64,000 bases of DNA, taken from assembly GCF_003970915.1 (NCBI RefSeq), contig NZ_RXOF01000011.1, positions 156,730 to 220,729 on the forward strand, in the 5' to 3' direction. Positions 8,694 to 17,216 of the stretch are shown here, in pieces. The notes beneath the pieces were generated by a model. It did no database searches, was not told the DNA's origin, and saw only the letters and a program-made list of their open reading frames with translations. Each line of letters begins with the position of its first letter. Within the stretch, counting starts at the first letter, position 1. The stretch comes from Hymenobacter gummosus (GTDB lineage: Bacteria; Bacteroidota; Bacteroidia; Cytophagales; Hymenobacteraceae). The translations under genes were made by a program, and so were the position numbers.

Positions 8694-8876
8694 GCTGGCG
8701 CCGGTTTAGCCACCGCAGGCGGCGTAACCGGTGCCCCCAAATAAGGCCGGCTTTCAGCCTGCGTGAAACGCTGGGAGCCGGCTGAGCCGAATTGTTCGGA
8801 CGCCCCACGCAGGTTGAAAACCTGCTTTATGATAGGCACCGGTTACGCCGCCCGCGGCGGCTAAACCGGCGCCAGC
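8694..8876. repeat. Palindromic repeat family 1, copy B
   Basis: A 183-bp element with the same perfect 16-bp ends as copy A (8694-8709 and 8861-8876) and closely similar interior (AACCGGTGC, GCAGG...CCTGC, GGCACCGGTTAC). The arms match copy A better than the centre does, the pattern expected of a mobilised or gene-converted palindrome. Confidence 0.9.
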
Positions 8877-8893
8877 CGCGCTGGGTTCCGCCC

Positions 8894-8901
8894 TACCTTC
8901 G
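8894..8901 (+). promoter_or_regulatory. Possible Bacteroidota -7 box
   Basis: TACCTTCG, 33 bases before the YfcC-type gene, is close to the TAnnTTTG consensus. No convincing -33 TTTG is visible; the upstream bases belong to the palindromic repeat. Confidence 0.35.
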
Positions 8902-8933
8902 CGTTCTTTACCGCTGCGTTTACCCCGCTTCCT

Positions 8934-10295
8934 ATGCCTTCGTTTCGTTTTCCGCACCCGCTGGTGCTCCTCGTTGGATTTATCCTGCTGGCCGTGGCCC
9001 TGAGCTACGTGCTGCCCGCCGGCCGCTTCGAGCGGCGCGAGGACGCGGTGACCAAGCGCGAAGTCGTCGTACCCGGCTCCTACCACCGCGTACCGGCCAC
9101 GCCCGTCTCGCCCCTGGATGCGCTGACGGCCATTCCGCGCGGCCTGCAGGACGCGGCCGACGTTATCTTCCTGGTGTTCCTGGCCGGCGGGGCCTTCACC
9201 GTGGTCGACCTCACCGGGGCGCTGCGCCGCGGCGTCGACTGGCTGCTGGAGAAGCTCAGCGGGCGCGAGGCGCTGGTCATCCCGGTGGTGGCGCTGCTGT
9301 TTGCCACCATGGGCGCGCTGGAAAACATGCAGGAGGAAATCGTGCCGCTGGTGCCGGTGCTGCTGGTGCTGATGCGGCGCATGCGCTACCCGGTCATCGT
9401 GGCCGCCGCCGTGAGCATCGGCGCGGCGGCGGTGGGCGCGGCCTTCAGCCCGATGAACCCCTTCCAGGTGGGCATTGCCCAGAAGCTGGCCGGCCTGCCG
9501 CTGCTCTCGGGCCTGGGCTTCCGGCTGGTGTTCCTGGCCCTGGCCCTGCTCATCTGGATCGGCGGCACGCTGCGCTACGCCCTGCGCCACCGCGAAACCG
9601 CCCCGCTGGCCGTGGATGATGCCCAACTCGAAGCCGAGCACTCGGCCCAGGCCGGCGGCCACCGCCACGGGCTGGTACTGCTGCTGCTGCTGGTCACCTT
9701 CGTGGTTTTCGCCTACGGGGTGCTGCAGCTGAGCTGGGACTTCGGCCAGATGGCGGCGCTGTTCTTCGCCCTGGGCGTGGCCGCCGGCCTGGTGGGCGGG
9801 CTGGGCCTGACGGGCACCGCCGAGGGCTTTATTGCCGGCTTCAAGGACATTGCCTTTTCGGGCATGCTCATCGGCTTTGCCCGGGCCATCTTCGTGGTGC
9901 TGGAACAGGGCCAGATTGTCGATACCATCGTCAACGGCCTCTCCGCGCCGCTGGCCGAGCTGCCGGTGGCGGCCTCGGCCCTGGGCATGCTGGGCGTGCA
10001 CACGGCCCTGCACCTGCCGGTGCCCTCGGTGAGCGGCCAGGCCGTGCTGACCATGCCCATTCTCACCCCGCTGTCGGATCTGCTGGGCCTCTCGCGCCAG
10101 GTAACGGTGCTGGCCTACCAGTACGGGGCCGGCCTGTGCGAAATCATCACCCCCACCAACGGCGCCCTCATGGCCATCGTGGCCGCCTGCGGGGTGCGTT
10201 TCGACCAGTGGTGGAAGTTTGTCTTCCCGCTCTACCTGCTGCTGCTGGCCCTGGCCGTGGTGGCCATCCTGGTCGGCATTGCCGTGGGCGTGTAA
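8934..10295 (+). CDS. YfcC-family integral membrane transporter
   Basis: 453 aa, about twelve hydrophobic segments. The start FRFPHPLVLLVGFILLAVAL, the early VLPAGRFER and the loop VVPGSYHRV are typical of the YfcC group in the ion-transporter/C4-dicarboxylate carrier clan. The motifs ATMGALENMQEEIVPLVPVL and FSPMNPFQVGIAQ in the first half and PSVSGQAVLTMPILTPLSD and GAGLCEIITPTNGALMAI in the second mark the two inverted repeats of the carrier core. Members are thought to take up amino acids or dicarboxylates; the substrate here is not predictable. Transcribed alone: a palindromic repeat lies on either side. Confidence 0.8.
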   Translation: MPSFRFPHPLVLLVGFILLAVALSYVLPAGRFERREDAVTKREVVVPGSYHRVPATPVSPLDALTAIPRGLQDAADVIFLVFLAGGAFTVVDLTGALRRGVDWLLEKLSGREALVIPVVALLFATMGALENMQEEIVPLVPVLLVLMRRMRYPVIVAAAVSIGAAAVGAAFSPMNPFQVGIAQKLAGLPLLSGLGFRLVFLALALLIWIGGTLRYALRHRETAPLAVDDAQLEAEHSAQAGGHRHGLVLLLLLVTFVVFAYGVLQLSWDFGQMAALFFALGVAAGLVGGLGLTGTAEGFIAGFKDIAFSGMLIGFARAIFVVLEQGQIVDTIVNGLSAPLAELPVAASALGMLGVHTALHLPVPSVSGQAVLTMPILTPLSDLLGLSRQVTVLAYQYGAGLCEIITPTNGALMAIVAACGVRFDQWWKFVFPLYLLLLALAVVAILVGIAVGV

Positions 10296-10328
10296 GTGGC
10301 AATGATTGAATGATCGAATGATTGATTG

Positions 10329-10547
10329 AACGTCATCCTGAGGCGCAGCCGAAGGACCTTCCTCTAGCCCCGCACCGCCGCTGCCTACGAAGCGCAAACG
10401 CTAATCAGCCAGAACTATAAAGCGCAGCCACCAACGTCAGGGCGTTGGTGGCTGCGCTTTATCGTTGCTGAAATAACGTCAGCGCATTGGCTTCAGCGTT
10501 GGTGCAGGGTATGAGGAAGGTCCTTCGCTAAGGCTCAGGATGACGTT
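10329..10547. repeat. Palindromic repeat family 2, copy A
   Basis: A 219-bp element with outer arms reading AACGTCATCCTGAG...GAAGGACCTTCCTC and the complement. A nested perfect 20-bp hairpin occupies 10417-10436 and 10443-10462. The right flank (CACTCCCTCAC) runs into the TAG of the gene at 10570. A second copy is at 24982-25249. Confidence 0.9.
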
Positions 10548-10569
10548 CTTTCACTCCGTCACTCCCTCA

Positions 10570-10953
10570 CTACCCCGCCCGCAGCTCGTCGGCTTCGTAG
10601 ATGCGGGGCACTTTCTTTTTGCGGGCTACCACTTGGTAGCGCGCCCGGTAGTGCCGCTCGTCCCACATGATGTCGGACACGAGGCCGCGCACCCGGGGCT
10701 GCCCGGGCTCCAGCTCGACGGCCTCCACCAAGTCGCCGAAGCCGAACGGGGGGCGCGGCACGGGCCGAAACAGCTCGGGGCGCACCAGAAACTGCTTTTC
10801 GTCGTAGCGCAGCGTAATCCAGTCCTCGTCCTCGGCAATCTTCTCGAAGACTTTATCGATGGGCTCCACCCACTCGAAGGAGCGGCGGTTGGCCGGGTGC
10901 AGGTAGGAATAGCCGTAATCGGGGGTCCAGCCATACAGGCCGTACTCAAGCAT
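10570..10953 (-). CDS. Conserved hypothetical protein (127 aa)
   Basis: 127 aa starting MLEYGLYGWTPDYGYSYLHP at ATG 10953; a GTG four codons earlier (10965) is also possible. The sequence is acidic and aromatic in the first half and basic near the end (VVARKKKVPRIYEADE), with no signal peptide or membrane segment, so it is probably a small cytoplasmic protein. I do not recognise a family with confidence. The TAG stop (10570-10572) begins exactly where the family 2 repeat flank ends. Confidence 0.6.
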   Translation of the reverse strand: MLEYGLYGWTPDYGYSYLHPANRRSFEWVEPIDKVFEKIAEDEDWITLRYDEKQFLVRPELFRPVPRPPFGFGDLVEAVELEPGQPRVRGLVSDIMWDERHYRARYQVVARKKKVPRIYEADELRAG

Positions 10954-11341
10954 CGGACGGGGCACGAAACGCGGAATTTAGGGTGTGAGGTAGACCAATA
11001 AAACATCGGCCCGGCGCCGGGGGTTCGGCGGGCGGCAAAAGTAGCAAGGTCCAATTCGCGGCGCCCGGTAGCCGCAGCAGCATTATTCCGGGCCGGTCCG
11101 CACGAACCGCTTTGGGCGCGCCGGCGGCCCCCATGCCGGGTCCCGGCAAATTGCACAGTACGGCTTTACTCCGTCAGGCAGAAGTGCTAACCAGCCGCCC
11201 GGGCCTGCGCAGCCGCCACCGAATCCGGCACCCGAAATCCGTATTTATCGGGCCAACGGCGCGAGCCGCTGGCCGTTGAAGAGCACTCGTGCCAGCTCCC
11301 AAATAAGCTGAACGATAGGACCTTTAGCTGCCAGCCAAGCC
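10954..11341. other. Intergenic region without a gene
   Basis: 388 bp. I see no coding frame with sensible composition. A 7-bp inverted repeat CAACGGC/GCCGTTG occurs at 11254-11278. ACCTTTAG at about 11320 may be a weak -7 box for the DUF421 gene. Confidence 0.5.
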
Positions 11342-12055
11342 ATGAAACCCGAAGATATCCACCTCTGGGACCTGAAACGCATTCTGCTCGGCCAGGCCCC
11401 GGGCGAGTTTATGCTGGAAGTGCTCATCCGCTCCCTCATCATGTTTGTGGCGCTGCTCATCGTGTTCCGGCTGCTGGGCAAGCGCATGAACGCCCAGCTC
11501 ACCGTGACGGAAATGGGCGTGATGATTACGCTCGGGGCCATCATTGCCGTGCCCGCCCAGATTCCCGACCGCGGCCTCGTGGTGGGCCTGGCGGCCCTGC
11601 TCACCGCCCTGGCGCTGCAGCGCGGCCTCAACTACTGGGCCGTGCACCGGCGCCCCGTGGAAGTCACCCTGCACGGCGACGCGACCCTGCTCGTCAAGGA
11701 CGGGGTGCTGCAAACCGAGGAGCTGACCCGGGCTAATATCTCGCACGAGCAGCTGTTTGCCCAGCTCCGCGCCCACGACGTGCTGCACCTGGGCCAGGTG
11801 CGGCGCGTGTACCAGGAGGGCGGCGGGCACTTCAGCGTCTTTCACCTCCCCCAGCCCCGGCCCGGTCTGAGCGTGCTGCCGCTCAAAGACCAGAAGCTGC
11901 ACGGCGAGGAGGCCCGCGCCGAAGGCCTGCAGGCCTGCCTGCGCTGCGCCACCGTGGTCGACGCGCCCGCCGCCCAGCGCCCCTGCCCCACCTGCGGCCA
12001 GCAAGAGTGGACCTACGCCGTGCCGGCCGAAGAGCAGGCCGTGGCCAAAGTCTGA
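11342..12055 (+). CDS. DUF421 (YetF-type) membrane protein with C-terminal zinc ribbon, paralogue 1
   Basis: 237 aa. Three N-terminal helices (about 26-100) contain FRLLGKRMNAQLTVTEMGV, the hallmark of DUF421, followed by the cytoplasmic domain with GDATLLVKDGVL and LFAQLRAHDV. The C-terminus (about 199-225) has two Cys pairs, CLRCATV and CPTCGQQEW, which would form a zinc ribbon not found in the usual YetF proteins. DUF421 proteins are linked to membrane or spore stress in Bacillus but have no assigned reaction. ATG start; 37 bp before its paralogue, so probably cotranscribed. Confidence 0.8.
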   Translation: MKPEDIHLWDLKRILLGQAPGEFMLEVLIRSLIMFVALLIVFRLLGKRMNAQLTVTEMGVMITLGAIIAVPAQIPDRGLVVGLAALLTALALQRGLNYWAVHRRPVEVTLHGDATLLVKDGVLQTEELTRANISHEQLFAQLRAHDVLHLGQVRRVYQEGGGHFSVFHLPQPRPGLSVLPLKDQKLHGEEARAEGLQACLRCATVVDAPAAQRPCPTCGQQEWTYAVPAEEQAVAKV

Positions 12056-12092
12056 CCGGCCCGCTTTTTCCACCGCTTAGCCCCGCCCCGCC

Positions 12093-12797
12093 GTGAAACC
12101 CGAAGACATTCACCTGACCGATTACATGCGCATCATCCTGGGGCAGGTGCCCTGGAGCTTCGTGCTCGAAGCGGTGCTGCGCATGGTGTTTCTCTACCTG
12201 CTGCTCATCGTTTCCATGCGCCTGATGGGCAAACGCATGGCCGGCATGCTCAGCCGCATCGAAATGGCGGGCATGGTCACGCTGGCCGCCGCCATCGGCG
12301 TGCCCCTGCTGGCTCCCGACCGCGGCCTGTTGCCGGCCGTCATCATTGCGGCGGTGGCAGTGCTTATTCAGCGCCTCATTGCCCGCCTGGGCGTCGACCA
12401 CAAGGAGCTGGAGCAGGCCACCCAGGGCGACATCGGCATCGTGGTGGCCGACGGGCGCCTGCACTACCCGGACATGGAAAAAGCCGTGCTGTCGAAGGAG
12501 CGGCTGTTTGCCGAGCTGCGCTTTTCGGGTATCGACAACCTGGGGAAAATCAAGCGCGCCTACATGGAAGCCAACGGCAGCTTCACCATCCTCAAGGCCA
12601 CTGAGCCTAAGCCGGGCCTGACGCTGATTCCGAGCTGGGACGAGGATTTCCTCAACGCCCAGCCCAAGGCCCCCGACACCTACGCCTGCTGCCACTGCGG
12701 CTTCGTGCGGCGCAGCGTCGGCCACGAGCCCAACACCCGCTGCGACGCCTGCGGCCACAAGGAATGGACGCCGGCCGTGCTCTGCGAGGAGGAATAG
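12093..12797 (+). CDS. DUF421 (YetF-type) membrane protein with C-terminal zinc ribbon, paralogue 2
   Basis: 234 aa, starting at GTG 12093; the start is fixed by alignment with the first residues of its neighbour (MKPEDIHL in both). It has the same plan: helices with MRLMGKRMAGMLSRIEMAG, a soluble domain with GDIGIVVADGRL and LFAELRFSGIDNLG, and a C-terminal ribbon of Cys pairs (CCHCGF and CDACGHKEW). The ribbon ends match between copies (KEW/QEW), so duplication happened after the ribbon was gained. Sequence divergence is substantial, arguing for an old duplication and possibly a heteromer. Confidence 0.8.
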   Translation: MKPEDIHLTDYMRIILGQVPWSFVLEAVLRMVFLYLLLIVSMRLMGKRMAGMLSRIEMAGMVTLAAAIGVPLLAPDRGLLPAVIIAAVAVLIQRLIARLGVDHKELEQATQGDIGIVVADGRLHYPDMEKAVLSKERLFAELRFSGIDNLGKIKRAYMEANGSFTILKATEPKPGLTLIPSWDEDFLNAQPKAPDTYACCHCGFVRRSVGHEPNTRCDACGHKEWTPAVLCEEE

Positions 12798-12811
12798 ATG
12801 AGTAGATGTTG

Positions 12812-12866
12812 AACGTCATGTCGAGCTTGTCGAGACATCTCGCGTGCTGACTCCTGATAGTAAACC
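12812..12866. repeat. Half copy of palindromic repeat family 3
   Basis: GAACGTCATGTCGAG... with ATCTCGCGTGCTGA and ATAGTAAA matches the left half of the elements at 17217 and 46561 in part; the right half is absent, so this is a truncated or chimeric copy. Confidence 0.6.
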
Positions 12867-12958
12867 CTACTCCGCGGACAAGGCCCCGGGTTTTCCCCCG
12901 CCCGTTCTCAAACCGCCAATGCCCGGGCCGAATCAATAAATGCTTCGCCCCAACCGGC

Positions 12959-13147
12959 CAAACCTTCGCCTCACTCGTCCAAACCTTCGCCTCGATGTCT
13001 CAAACCTAAGTTCCGGTCGTCCAAACCTTCGCCCCGGTCATCCAAACCTATGTCACGCCCCTTCAAACCTTCGCCTCGATCATTCAAACCTATGTCACGG
13101 GCTTCCAAACCTTCGCCCCGGTCGTCCAAACCTATGTCACACTTTTT
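12959..13147. repeat. 21-bp tandem repeat array (nine units)
   Basis: Nine consecutive units, all exactly 21 bp, each beginning CAAACCT, start at 12959, 12980, 13001, 13022, 13043, 13064, 13085, 13106 and 13127. Two types occur: CAAACCTTCGCC-type and CAAACCTATGTCAC-type. From unit 4 on they alternate strictly, giving a 42-bp higher-order period. There are no spacers, so it is not a CRISPR. Both strands stay open in one frame because 21 is a multiple of three, but composition upstream and downstream does not support a gene. Confidence 0.9.
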
Positions 13148-13332
13148 TCCCGCCAGCAAATCACCCCTTCCCGGCTCAGCACCGGACCAGCTCCAACGGT
13201 AGAGTTGGCGTAGCCCGAAGTCCCGCCCTCCGGCGCCCCGCCCGTGCTTCCCCGGCCGTAACCGCCGCCGGCACAACCCAAACTCGACAAAAGCAGTTAG
13301 TGCGAACTGATTCGCCGCATACTGCTTTTCTC

Positions 13333-15189
13333 ATGCCTAGCACTTCAACTCCCGAAAAACCCCGCCGCGCTACCGCCGCGCCGGCCAAATCCGTGGCTGC
13401 CCTGCCCGCTGGAATGGGCGCCATTCTGCACGAAAACGGCGTGGCCTTCCGCGTGTGGGCTCCGCACGCCCAGGCCGTGGCCGTGGTCGGCCCCTTCAAC
13501 GACTGGAACCCCGAAGCCCACCCGCTGCAGCACGAAGCCGACGGCTACTGGGCCGCCGACGTGCCCGGCCTCAAAGCCGGCACCGAGTACAAATTCTGGC
13601 TGAAAGCCGAATCCGGTGCCGAGCTGACCCGCAACGACCCCTACGCCCGCGAAGTCACCCACTCGGCCGGCAACTCCGTGGTGCACGACCCCAACTTCGA
13701 CTGGGGCGACGACCATTTCCAGATGCCCGCCTGGAACGAGCTGGTGGTGTACGAGCTGCACGTGGGCACCTTCTTCCGCCCCGACCCCTCGCGCCCCGGC
13801 TCCTTCCGCGACGCCATCGAGAAGCTGGACTACCTCAAGAACCTGGGCGTGAATGCCGTCGAAATCATGCCGGCCACCGAGTTTCCGGGCTCCATGTCCT
13901 GGGGCTACAATCCCGCCCACCCCTACGCCATCGAAACCGACTACGGCGGACCGCTGGCATTCAAGGAGTTTATCCGGGCCGCCCACCAGCACGGCATTGC
14001 CGTGATTCTGGACGTGGTTTACAACCACTTCGGCCCCGGCGACCTGGATTTGTGGCAGTTCGACGGCTGGCAGGAAAACGACGGCGGCGGTATCTACTTC
14101 TACAACGACTGGCGCGCCGAAACGCCCTGGGGCCACAACCGCCCCGACTACGGCCGCCCCGAAGTGCGCCAGTACATCCGCGACAACGCCCTGCTCTGGC
14201 TGGAAGAATACCGCGTCGACGGCCTGCGCGCCGATGCCATTGCCCACATCCGCAACGTGGACGGCACCAACGACCCCAGCCGCGACCTGCCCGACGGCTG
14301 GAGCCTGATGAAGTGGATCAACGAGGAAGTGCACGCCCGCATGCCCTGGAAAATCACCATTGCGGAGGATTTGCTCGGCAACGACTACATCACCAAAACG
14401 CCCGGTGAAGGCGGCCAGGGCTTCTCCACCCAGTGGTGCTCGGGCTTCGTGTACCCCGTCCGCGACGCGCTGGTGACGCCCAACGACGAGGACCGCAGCA
14501 TGCCCGCCGTGGCCGCCGCCCTCACCCGCATCTACAACGGCGACGCGTTTCAGCGGGTGGTCTACACCGAGTCGCACGACGAGGTGGCCAACGGCAAGGC
14601 CCGCGTGACCGAGGAAATCATGCCCGGCAACGCGGCTTCCTGGTTCCCGAAGAAACGCTCCACCCTGGGCGCCGGCCTGGTTTTCACCGCCCCCGGCATT
14701 CCGATGATTTTCCAGGGCCAGCCCATGCTCGCCGACGGCTCTTTCTCCGACGACCAGCCCCTGGACTGGAGCCGCGAGGAGCAGTTCAGCGGCCTGGTGC
14801 ACCTGTACCGCGACCTGATTGCCCTGCGCCGCAACCAGCGCGGCACCACCCGCGGCCTGCTCGGCCAGCACATCGAGGTGTTCCACATCAACGACGAGGA
14901 CAAGGTGCTGGCCTTCCGCCGCTGGGACCAGGGCGGCCCCGCCGACGATACCATCGTCGTCTGCAACTTCGCCGACCGCGGCCACGACGCCTACACCATC
15001 GGCCTGCCCGCCGGCGGCCACTGGCACGTGCGCTTCAACTCCGACTGGGCCGGCTACGACGAGGAGTTCGGCAACTTCGAGAGCGTGGACACCCGGGCCG
15101 AGGAAGCCAGCTACGACGGCCAGCCCTTCGCCGCCGCCTTCGGCCTGGCGCCCTACTCGGTGCTGATTATTTCCCAGGACCCGAGCTGA
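13333..15189 (+). CDS. glgB: 1,4-alpha-glucan branching enzyme (GH13)
   Basis: 618 aa. After a Thr/Ala/Lys-rich tail (1-25) comes a CBM48-type beta domain (about 30-125, FRVWAPHAQAVAVVGPFNDW), then the GH13 barrel. Conserved regions are DVVYNH (227-232), DGLRADAIAH with nucleophile Asp301, IAED with acid/base Glu345, and ESHDE with Asp416. The ESHDE form of region IV favours branching enzyme over trehalohydrolase, though the latter is the main alternative. It makes alpha-1,6 branches in glycogen and sits just before the glycogen synthase gene. The frame is open back through the 21-bp array to 12940; I prefer ATG 13333, just before normal protein sequence begins. Confidence 0.85.
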   Translation: MPSTSTPEKPRRATAAPAKSVAALPAGMGAILHENGVAFRVWAPHAQAVAVVGPFNDWNPEAHPLQHEADGYWAADVPGLKAGTEYKFWLKAESGAELTRNDPYAREVTHSAGNSVVHDPNFDWGDDHFQMPAWNELVVYELHVGTFFRPDPSRPGSFRDAIEKLDYLKNLGVNAVEIMPATEFPGSMSWGYNPAHPYAIETDYGGPLAFKEFIRAAHQHGIAVILDVVYNHFGPGDLDLWQFDGWQENDGGGIYFYNDWRAETPWGHNRPDYGRPEVRQYIRDNALLWLEEYRVDGLRADAIAHIRNVDGTNDPSRDLPDGWSLMKWINEEVHARMPWKITIAEDLLGNDYITKTPGEGGQGFSTQWCSGFVYPVRDALVTPNDEDRSMPAVAAALTRIYNGDAFQRVVYTESHDEVANGKARVTEEIMPGNAASWFPKKRSTLGAGLVFTAPGIPMIFQGQPMLADGSFSDDQPLDWSREEQFSGLVHLYRDLIALRRNQRGTTRGLLGQHIEVFHINDEDKVLAFRRWDQGGPADDTIVVCNFADRGHDAYTIGLPAGGHWHVRFNSDWAGYDEEFGNFESVDTRAEEASYDGQPFAAAFGLAPYSVLIISQDPS

Positions 15190-15199
15190 CGAGTTTGCT

Positions 15200-15293
15200 C
15201 GCAGAGGTTCGCAGAAGATTACGCAGAGGTACGCAGAGGACGTTCTAGAACAGCTCTGCGTACCTCTGCGCTTTTCCTCCGCGCACCTCTGCG
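15200..15293. repeat. Imperfect inverted repeat of CGCAGAGG units
   Basis: Left arm 15200-15238 contains CGCAGAGG-type units (CGCAGAGGT, CGCAGAAG, CGCAGAGGT, CGCAGAG); the right arm 15254-15293 is its approximate complement. The centre is TTCTAGAA. It lies between branching enzyme and glycogen synthase and may form a hairpin in the joint transcript. Confidence 0.75.
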
Positions 15294-15344
15294 GGAAATG
15301 CCGCCCGCGCCTCTATCTTGCCGCAACACCCGCCTTCACGAAGA

Positions 15345-17189
15345 ATGCAGTTCCCCGCACCCACGCCCGAAACCGTTGCCCCGAACGCCCTGCTGCTGGA
15401 AATAGCCTGGGAAGTGTGCAATCAGGTGGGCGGCATCTACACCGTTATCCGCTCCAAAGTACCCGCCACCGTCGACGTGTGGGCCGACCGGTACTGCCTG
15501 CTCGGGCCCTACTTTCCGCAGCAGGCCCAGGTGGAGTTTGAGCCCCTCTCCGACACCCAGCTGGCCGCCGCCTACCACGACCCCGTCGCCCGCGCTGTGC
15601 GCCAGCTGCGCCAGCAGGGTGTGGAGGTGCACTACGGCCACTGGCTGGTCACCGGCAAGCCCCGCGTGGTGCTGATTTCGCCCTTCCAGGCCTACAACCA
15701 GCTGGGCCAGATCAAGGCCGACCTGTGGAACCACCACCACATTCCGTCCCAGGAGCACGACGATTTGCTGCACCAGGTCACGGCCTTCGGGCACCTGGCC
15801 ACGCGCTTTATCCAGCTGTTCGAAGCCGAAGCTACCACCGCCGGCCACCGCATCATTGCCCACTTCCACGAGTGGATGACGGGCACCGCCATTCCGGCCC
15901 TGCGCCATCAGCAAACCACGGCCAAGCTCGTTTTCACGACCCACGCCACCCTGCTCGGCCGCTACCTGGCCATGAACGACCCCAACTTCTACGACCACCT
16001 GCTGTACGTGGACTGGGAGCGGGAAGCCAAGCACTTCAACATCGAAACGGCGGTGAAGATGGAGCGGGCGGCGGCGCACGGCTCCCACGTCTTCACCACC
16101 GTGTCGGAGCTGACGGTGCGGGAGTGCATCTACCTGCTCGACCGGATTCCGGACGCGGTGCTGCCCAACGGGCTGAACATCGAGCGGTTTGTGGCCCTGC
16201 ACGAGTTTCAGAACCTGCACCAGCTCTACAAGTCGAAGATTCACGAGTTCGTGATGGCGCACTTCTTCCAGTCGTACTCCTTCGACCTGGACAAGACCAT
16301 CTACTTCTTCACCTCCGGCCGCTACGAGTACCACAACAAGGGCTTCGACCTGACGCTGGAAGCCTGCGCCCGCCTGAATTACCGCATCCAGCAGAGCGGG
16401 CTCGAAGGCCAGGTCGTCCTGTTCATGATTACCAAGCGGCCCTACCACAGCATCAACGCCGAGGTGCTCCAAAGCCGGGCCATGCTCGACGAGGTGCAGG
16501 ACACCTGCAAGGCCATCGAGCAGCAGGTGGGCGAAAAGCTGTTCTACCAGGCCGCCAGCTCCACCGATTACCAGCTGCCCAACCTCACCAGCCTCGTCGA
16601 CGACTACTGGAAGCTGCGCTACCGCCGCGCCCTGCAAAGCTGGAAAACCTCCCGCCTGCCCCCGGTCATTACCCACAACCTGGTCGACGACGCCAACGAC
16701 GACATCCTGGGCTTCGTGCGCCGGGCCAACCTGGTGAACAACCGCCACGACCGGGTCAAAATCGTCTACCACCCCGATTTCGTCTCCACCACCTCCCCGC
16801 TGTTCGGCATGGAGTACGGGCAGTTCGTGCGCGGCTGCCACCTGGGCATCTTCCCCAGCTACTACGAGCCCTGGGGCTACACCCCGCTCGAATGCGTGGC
16901 CCGCGGCGTACCGGCCGTAACCTCCGACCTCTCCGGCTTCGGCGACTACGTGCAGCAGCACGTGCCCGACCACGAGCAGAAGGGCATCTTCGTGGTGCGC
17001 CGCAAGGAGCGCAGCTTCGACGAAGCCGCCGAGGAGCTGACCGACATGCTCTGGCGCTTCGTGATGCTCAACCGCCGCGAACGAATTGCCCAGCGCAACC
17101 AGGTGGAAAGCGCCTCCGGCCAGTTCGACTGGCACCAGCTCCGCCAGTACTACGACCGCGCCTACGAGCTGGCCCTGGAGCGGGAGTAA
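15345..17189 (+). CDS. Glycogen synthase, GT3 (eukaryote-like) family
   Basis: 614 aa. Two signatures of family GT3 are plain: EVCNQVGGIYTVIRSKVP at residues 23-40 (UDP-glucose binding) and FPSYYEPWGYTPLECVARG near residue 505, containing the catalytic E..G.TPLE block. These belong to the fungal/animal type of glycogen synthase, not to bacterial GlgA (GT5). It extends alpha-1,4 chains, probably from UDP-glucose, for the upstream branching enzyme. The first ATG is 15345; a TTG at 15318 would add nine residues that do not look conserved. A TATCTTG sequence at 15314-15320 could be a weak promoter box. Confidence 0.9.
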   Translation: MQFPAPTPETVAPNALLLEIAWEVCNQVGGIYTVIRSKVPATVDVWADRYCLLGPYFPQQAQVEFEPLSDTQLAAAYHDPVARAVRQLRQQGVEVHYGHWLVTGKPRVVLISPFQAYNQLGQIKADLWNHHHIPSQEHDDLLHQVTAFGHLATRFIQLFEAEATTAGHRIIAHFHEWMTGTAIPALRHQQTTAKLVFTTHATLLGRYLAMNDPNFYDHLLYVDWEREAKHFNIETAVKMERAAAHGSHVFTTVSELTVRECIYLLDRIPDAVLPNGLNIERFVALHEFQNLHQLYKSKIHEFVMAHFFQSYSFDLDKTIYFFTSGRYEYHNKGFDLTLEACARLNYRIQQSGLEGQVVLFMITKRPYHSINAEVLQSRAMLDEVQDTCKAIEQQVGEKLFYQAASSTDYQLPNLTSLVDDYWKLRYRRALQSWKTSRLPPVITHNLVDDANDDILGFVRRANLVNNRHDRVKIVYHPDFVSTTSPLFGMEYGQFVRGCHLGIFPSYYEPWGYTPLECVARGVPAVTSDLSGFGDYVQQHVPDHEQKGIFVVRRKERSFDEAAEELTDMLWRFVMLNRRERIAQRNQVESASGQFDWHQLRQYYDRAYELALERE

Positions 17190-17216
17190 TCGAAGGCCGT
17201 TTACACGGAGAAGCCC

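Noticed and set aside
8623-8808. N-terminal extension of the 81-aa protein
   Set aside because: The extension is encoded by the family 1 repeat and unrelated flanking sequence; ATG 8622 is preferred.
12959-13147. CRISPR array
   Set aside because: Units are contiguous at 21 bp with no unique spacers, and no cas genes are present in the window.
12971-13276. A 101-codon minus-strand frame over the array encoding GEGLDDR/DIGLNDR repeats
   Set aside because: The heptad pattern follows automatically from a 21-bp period. The upstream half has no plausible composition, and there is no initiation context.
12940-13332. N-terminal extension of the branching enzyme through the 21-bp array
   Set aside because: The frame is open, but the predicted residues are a heptad repeat (RPNLRL-type) plus low-complexity sequence with no counterpart in branching enzymes. 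ATG 13333 gives a normal N-terminus.
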